Origin: Glaciecola sp.
GTDB taxonomy: Bacteria; Pseudomonadota; Gammaproteobacteria; Enterobacterales; Alteromonadaceae
Reading direction: 5' to 3'
DNA length: 64,000 nucleotides
NCBI GenBank assembly: GCA_018623155.1
Contig: JAAZVZ010000001.1
Coordinates: 1 to 64,000, forward strand
In this document: one piece after another, positions 60,477 to 64,000 of the stretch
Numbering within the stretch: the first letter of the stretch is position 1
How the letters are laid out: each line of letters begins with the position of its first letter
Notes under the pieces: generated by a model
What the model saw: only the letters and a program-made list of their open reading frames with translations
What the model was told of the DNA's origin: nothing
Database searches by the model: none
Translations under genes and position numbers: made by a program

Positions 60477-61481
60477 ATGACAAAACCTGTGGTATTAAGT
60501 GGCTGCCAGCCATCTGGACAACTCACAATTGGCAACTATATGGGTGCACTCAAACAATGGGTTGCCATGCAAGATACACATGATTGCTTATACATGATTG
60601 TTGATTTGCATGCGATCACAGTGCGTCAGAACCCAGCTGATTTGACGGAGGCGTGCCTGGATGGATTAGCATTATATCTTGCATGCGGGATCGATCCTCA
60701 AAAAAGCACTATTTTTATGCAATCTCATGTGCCTGAACACGCACAATTATCGTGGGTACTAAACTGCTACACACAAATGGGTGAGCTCAATCGCATGACC
60801 CAATTTAAAGACAAATCAGCCAAAAACGAGAACAATATCAACGTTGGTTTGTATAGTTATCCGGTATTACAAGCCGCCGATATCTTGTTATATCAAGCTA
60901 ATGAAGTACCTGTTGGCGAAGATCAAAAACAACACCTCGAGTTAACTCGTGATATTGCAACGCGTTTCAACAATTTATATGGCGACGTATTTACTTTACC
61001 AGACCCACATATTCCAAAAGCCGGCGCCCGAGTGATGAGCTTGCAAGAGCCTAGCAAAAAAATGTCAAAGTCTGACGACAATCCAAATAACTTCATTGGT
61101 CTATTAGAAGAACCCAAAAAAATCACCAAGAAGATAAAACGTGCAGTGACCGACTCAGACGAGCTCGCGAATATCTATTTTGACCCACAAAACAAAGCAG
61201 GGGTTTCTAATCTCTTATCATTATTGTCCTGTACCACCGGGCGCAGTATTGATGAATTAGTACCTGAGTACACTGATAAAATGTATGGACACCTCAAAGG
61301 TGACGTTGCTGAGGCAGTGGTAACGATGCTTGAACCCATTCAAGCTCGCTATGCAGAAATTCGTAATGACCGTACCTATTTGGAAGAAGTCATGCACCAA
61401 GGTGCGCAAAAGGCTTCAGCCAGAGCAGCTAAAACACTTGCTGATACTTATCGTGCTCTTGGGTTCATTCCCGCACAATAA
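60477..61481 (+). CDS. trpS: Tryptophanyl-tRNA synthetase
   Basis: 334 residues, class I synthetase. The HIGH-type motif is TIGN at 17-20 ([18 protein letters not shown]), and KKMSKS lies near 198. [25 protein letters not shown] are conserved. Normal length. Confidence 0.96.
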   Translation: MTKPVVLSGCQPSGQLTIGNYMGALKQWVAMQDTHDCLYMIVDLHAITVRQNPADLTEACLDGLALYLACGIDPQKSTIFMQSHVPEHAQLSWVLNCYTQMGELNRMTQFKDKSAKNENNINVGLYSYPVLQAADILLYQANEVPVGEDQKQHLELTRDIATRFNNLYGDVFTLPDPHIPKAGARVMSLQEPSKKMSKSDDNPNNFIGLLEEPKKITKKIKRAVTDSDELANIYFDPQNKAGVSNLLSLLSCTTGRSIDELVPEYTDKMYGHLKGDVAEAVVTMLEPIQARYAEIRNDRTYLEEVMHQGAQKASARAAKTLADTYRALGFIPAQ

Positions 61482-61496
61482 TATACGATTCATAAC

Positions 61497-62066
61497 ATGG
61501 TCTTAGTCATTGATAACTATGATTCATTCACTCACAATCTAGCTCGCTACTTTGTTGAGCTAGGTTGTGAGGTCGTAGTCAAACGCAATAACGACATTAC
61601 GCTTGATGAAATACATGCGCTTGCTCCCTCTGCCATTGTCATTTCACCCGGGCCATGCACACCAAACGAATCCGGTATTAGCTTAAAAGTGATTGAACAA
61701 TGCCACGGTCAGTATCCTATATTAGGAGTATGTCTCGGGCACCAAGCAATTGCCCAAGTCTTTGGCGCAAGGATCATACGTGCAAAACAAGCTATGCATG
61801 GCAAAGTTTCGACCATACGTACCATCAACAATGGAGTGTTGTTCAACCATTTACCTGAACAATTTACCGTTACACGATATCACTCGTTAATGATCGACCC
61901 AAATAGCTTGCCGAGCGATTTTATTGTCACAGCTACCACGGACGAAGACGTGATCATGGCCATAGAAGCACCAAACAAACGGCTATTTGGTGTGCAATTT
62001 CACCCTGAATCACTTCTGACTGAACATGGACACGCCATATTAAACAACTTCCTATCACAAATATAA
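61497..62066 (+). CDS. pabA: Glutamine amidotransferase component of aminodeoxychorismate (or anthranilate) synthase
   Basis: 189 residues, class I amidotransferase. IDNYDSFTHNLARYF at 5-19, nucleophile Cys79 in GVCLGHQAIAQVFG, and VQFHPES with catalytic His and Glu near 171. It supplies ammonia for p-aminobenzoate (PabB) or anthranilate (TrpE) synthesis. Lack of trp genes and the typical position before the ast genes in related bacteria favour PabA. Confidence 0.88.
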   Translation: MVLVIDNYDSFTHNLARYFVELGCEVVVKRNNDITLDEIHALAPSAIVISPGPCTPNESGISLKVIEQCHGQYPILGVCLGHQAIAQVFGARIIRAKQAMHGKVSTIRTINNGVLFNHLPEQFTVTRYHSLMIDPNSLPSDFIVTATTDEDVIMAIEAPNKRLFGVQFHPESLLTEHGHAILNNFLSQI

Positions 62067-62171
62067 TTTGTCTACTACGCCGTTTTTGCTAAGACACTCA
62101 ATCTTATCCCCCATTTTCATGAAAAAAATATTTTAAATATTTACGCATACTTTTTGAGCTCAGTGCGAATA

Positions 62172-62201
62172 CTTATGCAGAGTTTATGCACGCTTTATGC
62201 A
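62172..62201 (+). promoter_or_regulatory. Three 11-bp phased repeats upstream of astC
   Basis: CTTATGCA (62172), TTTATGCA (62183) and TTTATGCA (62194) repeat every 11 bp, one helical turn. Just upstream, CGAATACTTATGCA resembles an ARG-box core. They lie about 75-105 bp upstream of the predicted start, where ArgR activates astC in E. coli. The regulator is inferred. Confidence 0.5.
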
Positions 62202-62240
62202 AACCCCGTAGAGCCCTTTATTTTACAAGGGATAAAGGCA

Positions 62241-62269
62241 TTTACACTGACTCAAAAAAGGCGTATTTT
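62241..62269 (+). promoter_or_regulatory. Candidate astC promoter
   Basis: TTTACA (62241-62246), 17-bp spacer, TATTTT (62264-62269). Transcription near 62276 would give a 25-nt leader before ATG 62301. This supports the downstream start and argues against the longer reading frame from 62154. Confidence 0.6.
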
Positions 62270-62300
62270 AGACACATTAAACGAATTAAAGGTAAAGAAT

Positions 62301-63521
62301 ATGCAAGTCACTCGCGCAACATTTGATGATGTTATGGTTCCTAATTACAACCCTGCGGACATGGTACCAGTAAAGGGCCAAGGTTCTCGTGTATGGGACC
62401 AAGACGGTAGAGAATTTATCGATTTTGCAGGTGGTATTGCCGTTAATGTATTAGGTCACTGTCATCCAGAATTGGTCAAAGTGTTACGCGAACAAGGTGA
62501 AAAATTATGGCATTTGTCCAATGTTTACACCAATGAGCCTGCGTTGCGACTTGCTCAAAAGCTCAATGAGGCGACGTTCTCAGAAGCTGTGTATTTTTGT
62601 AACTCAGGTGCAGAGGCCAACGAAGCTGCCTTGAAACTTGCACGACGTTGGGCGATCGAGCATCACAGCGCTCAAAAAGACAAAATCATTGCGTTTACCC
62701 AGGGCTTCCACGGTCGCACATTCTTTACTGTGACCGTCGGCGGACAACCTGCATATTCAGATGGATTTGGCCCAAAACCAGGTGCGGTCACTCACTGTCA
62801 ATACAACGATTTAGACGCGTTTGCCGAATTAATCGATGATGATACCTGTGCGGTGATGATGGAGCCACTGCAAGGCGAAGGTGGCATCATCTGTCCCGAT
62901 CCTGAGTTTGTCAAAGGGGTACGCAAGCTATGTGACCAACACAATGCGCTGTTAATTTTTGATGAAGTTCAATCCGGCGTGGGCAGAACGGGTCACCTCT
63001 ACGCGTACATGGGTTTAGATGTGACTCCTGATATTCTGACAACGGCTAAATCTCTAGGGGGTGGCATTCCAATTGGGGCGATGCTTACCACTAAGGCGAT
63101 TGCTGCAAGTCTAAAGCCTGGTACACACGGTTCAACCTACGGAGGTAATCCTCTGGCGTGTGCTATTGCAGAAAAAGCCCTCGACATCATCAATGACCAA
63201 GAGGTGTTAGATGGGGTTAAAGCCAAAGAAGCACTGTTTCGCAAAGAGCTCGAGCGCATAAATGCGAAGTATAATGTGTTTAGCGAAATTCGAGGTCAAG
63301 GCATGTTACTCGGTTGTGCTATGAACGAGCATTATCAAGGTCGAGCGCGGGACTTTATGGTAGCGGCAACAGACGAAGGCTTGATGTGTTTAGTAGCTGG
63401 CATGAATGTTGTTCGCTTTGCGCCGTCTTTGGTGATCCCTGACGAAGACATTTTGGAAGGTTTAGCGTGCTTTGAGCGTGGTATTGCCAAAGTGGTTGCA
63501 GCCGAGACAGCTGAAGCGTAA
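62301..63521 (+). CDS. astC: Acetylornithine/succinylornithine aminotransferase
   Basis: 406 residues from ATG 62301 (AAAGG upstream), the usual family length. PLP-dependent: [33 protein letters not shown], and the PLP lysine in [13 protein letters not shown] near 253. It is followed 5 bp later by astA, so it serves the arginine succinyltransferase pathway; such enzymes often also act as ArgD, and no separate argD is in the arg operon here. Confidence 0.92.
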   Translation: MQVTRATFDDVMVPNYNPADMVPVKGQGSRVWDQDGREFIDFAGGIAVNVLGHCHPELVKVLREQGEKLWHLSNVYTNEPALRLAQKLNEATFSEAVYFCNSGAEANEAALKLARRWAIEHHSAQKDKIIAFTQGFHGRTFFTVTVGGQPAYSDGFGPKPGAVTHCQYNDLDAFAELIDDDTCAVMMEPLQGEGGIICPDPEFVKGVRKLCDQHNALLIFDEVQSGVGRTGHLYAYMGLDVTPDILTTAKSLGGGIPIGAMLTTKAIAASLKPGTHGSTYGGNPLACAIAEKALDIINDQEVLDGVKAKEALFRKELERINAKYNVFSEIRGQGMLLGCAMNEHYQGRARDFMVAATDEGLMCLVAGMNVVRFAPSLVIPDEDILEGLACFERGIAKVVAAETAEA

Positions 63522-63526
63522 CTTTT

Positions 63527-64000
63527 ATGAACCTCATACGCCCAATTGAGCAAAAGGACTTTGCTGCGTTGTATCAAATCGCAGAAGAGTCTGGTATTGG
63601 TTTCACCTCTCTTCCTGTGGATGAAACCTTGTTGCAAAACAAGATTGAAATATCAAAAGAATCCTTTGCCACCAAGGTGAGTCGTGCTGGTGATGAAGGG
63701 TACTTGTTCGTGTTAGAAGATACTTTAACCGGTCAAATCCTTGGCACATCTGGCATTGAAGCAAAAGTAGGGGTAACCGATCCTTTTTATCACTATCACA
63801 TGGGCAAAGTGGTACACGCCTCACGTGAGCTAAACATCTACAACACAGTGGATATACTCACCTTCTGCAACGACTACACTGGGGTCAGTGAGATCTGTAC
63901 GTTGTTTTTACGCGAAGCGGCTCGAGTCAAAGACATGGGTAAGTTTTTATCTAAAACACGTTTCTTGTTCATGGCTGAACACCCTGAGCGTTTTGCCAAG
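63527..64000 (+). CDS. astA: Arginine N-succinyltransferase, N-terminal part (cut by window edge)
   Basis: 158 codons read from ATG 63527 to the window end without a stop. The start MNLIRPIEQKDFAALYQIA, GYLFVLEDT, GTSGIEAKVG and FYHYHMGKVVHAS, and FLREAARVKDMGKFLSKTR match AstA, a GNAT-like enzyme that succinylates arginine in the first step of its catabolism to glutamate. It follows astC by 5 bp. Confidence 0.93.
   Translation, partial: MNLIRPIEQKDFAALYQIAEESGIGFTSLPVDETLLQNKIEISKESFATKVSRAGDEGYLFVLEDTLTGQILGTSGIEAKVGVTDPFYHYHMGKVVHASRELNIYNTVDILTFCNDYTGVSEICTLFLREAARVKDMGKFLSKTRFLFMAEHPERFAK

Noticed and set aside
62154..62300. Longer start for astC
   Set aside because: The extension covers the promoter and phased repeats and lacks family similarity; ATG 62301 gives normal length with a good ribosome binding site.

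Overview
The window reads as chromosomal core sequence from a marine-type gammaproteobacterium, most likely an Alteromonadales/Alteromonadaceae relative. This rests on protein flavour and gene order: murB-birA-pantothenate kinase-tRNA-tuf, rnr-rlmB, ubiD-fre, orn-rsgA-psd, gpmI-envC-yibQ facing yibN-grxC-secB-gpsA, argCBFGH, and mrcA-pilMNOPQ-aroKB-dam-rpe-trpS. The species cannot be named from sequence alone. No insertion sequence, prophage, CRISPR array or rRNA operon was seen.

Layout. 1-3.8 kb (minus): murB, birA, coaX, four tRNA genes and the start of tuf. 4.0-4.8 kb (plus): an exported protein of unknown function built from ten 15-residue repeats. 4.9-13.4 kb (minus): the complete spc (rplN to rpmJ) and alpha (rpsM to rplQ) ribosomal operons, separated from the S10 operon and placed between rlmB and the murB block. 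13.6-16.7 kb (minus): rlmB and rnr. 16.9-19.4 kb: ubiD and fre, then a cold-shock gene. 19.7-26.8 kb (minus): ilvIH, a DUF4442 protein, a TPR-sulfotransferase and a TonB-dependent receptor. 26.9-39.0 kb: housekeeping blocks (orn, rsgA, psd, transporter, GDPD, MerC-like, yibQ, envC, gpmI, rhodanese, grxC, secB, gpsA, trmL, hydrolase). 39.2-46.2 kb: a complete argCBFGH-argA operon behind a tandem ArgR operator and a long leader ending in an intrinsic terminator. 46.2-50.6 kb (minus): maeA and mrcA. 50.8-58.1 kb (plus): pilMNOPQ, aroK, aroB, a decayed damX fragment and dam. 58.1-59.4 kb (minus): three small envelope-type genes. 59.8-64.0 kb (plus): rpe, trpS, pabA, astC and the start of astA.

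How the genes fit together. Arginine synthesis (argCBFGH-argA) and the start of the arginine succinyltransferase catabolic pathway (astC-astA) share the window. ArgE, CysE, DamX and Gph are missing from the places they hold in E. coli-type orders, which points to pruning or relocation. The most interesting items are: (1) a probable attenuator between the ArgR boxes and argC; (2) a recognisable remnant of the DamX SPOR domain between aroB and dam; (3) the 15-residue repeat protein; (4) the displaced spc-alpha block; and (5) 11-bp phased repeats upstream of astC.
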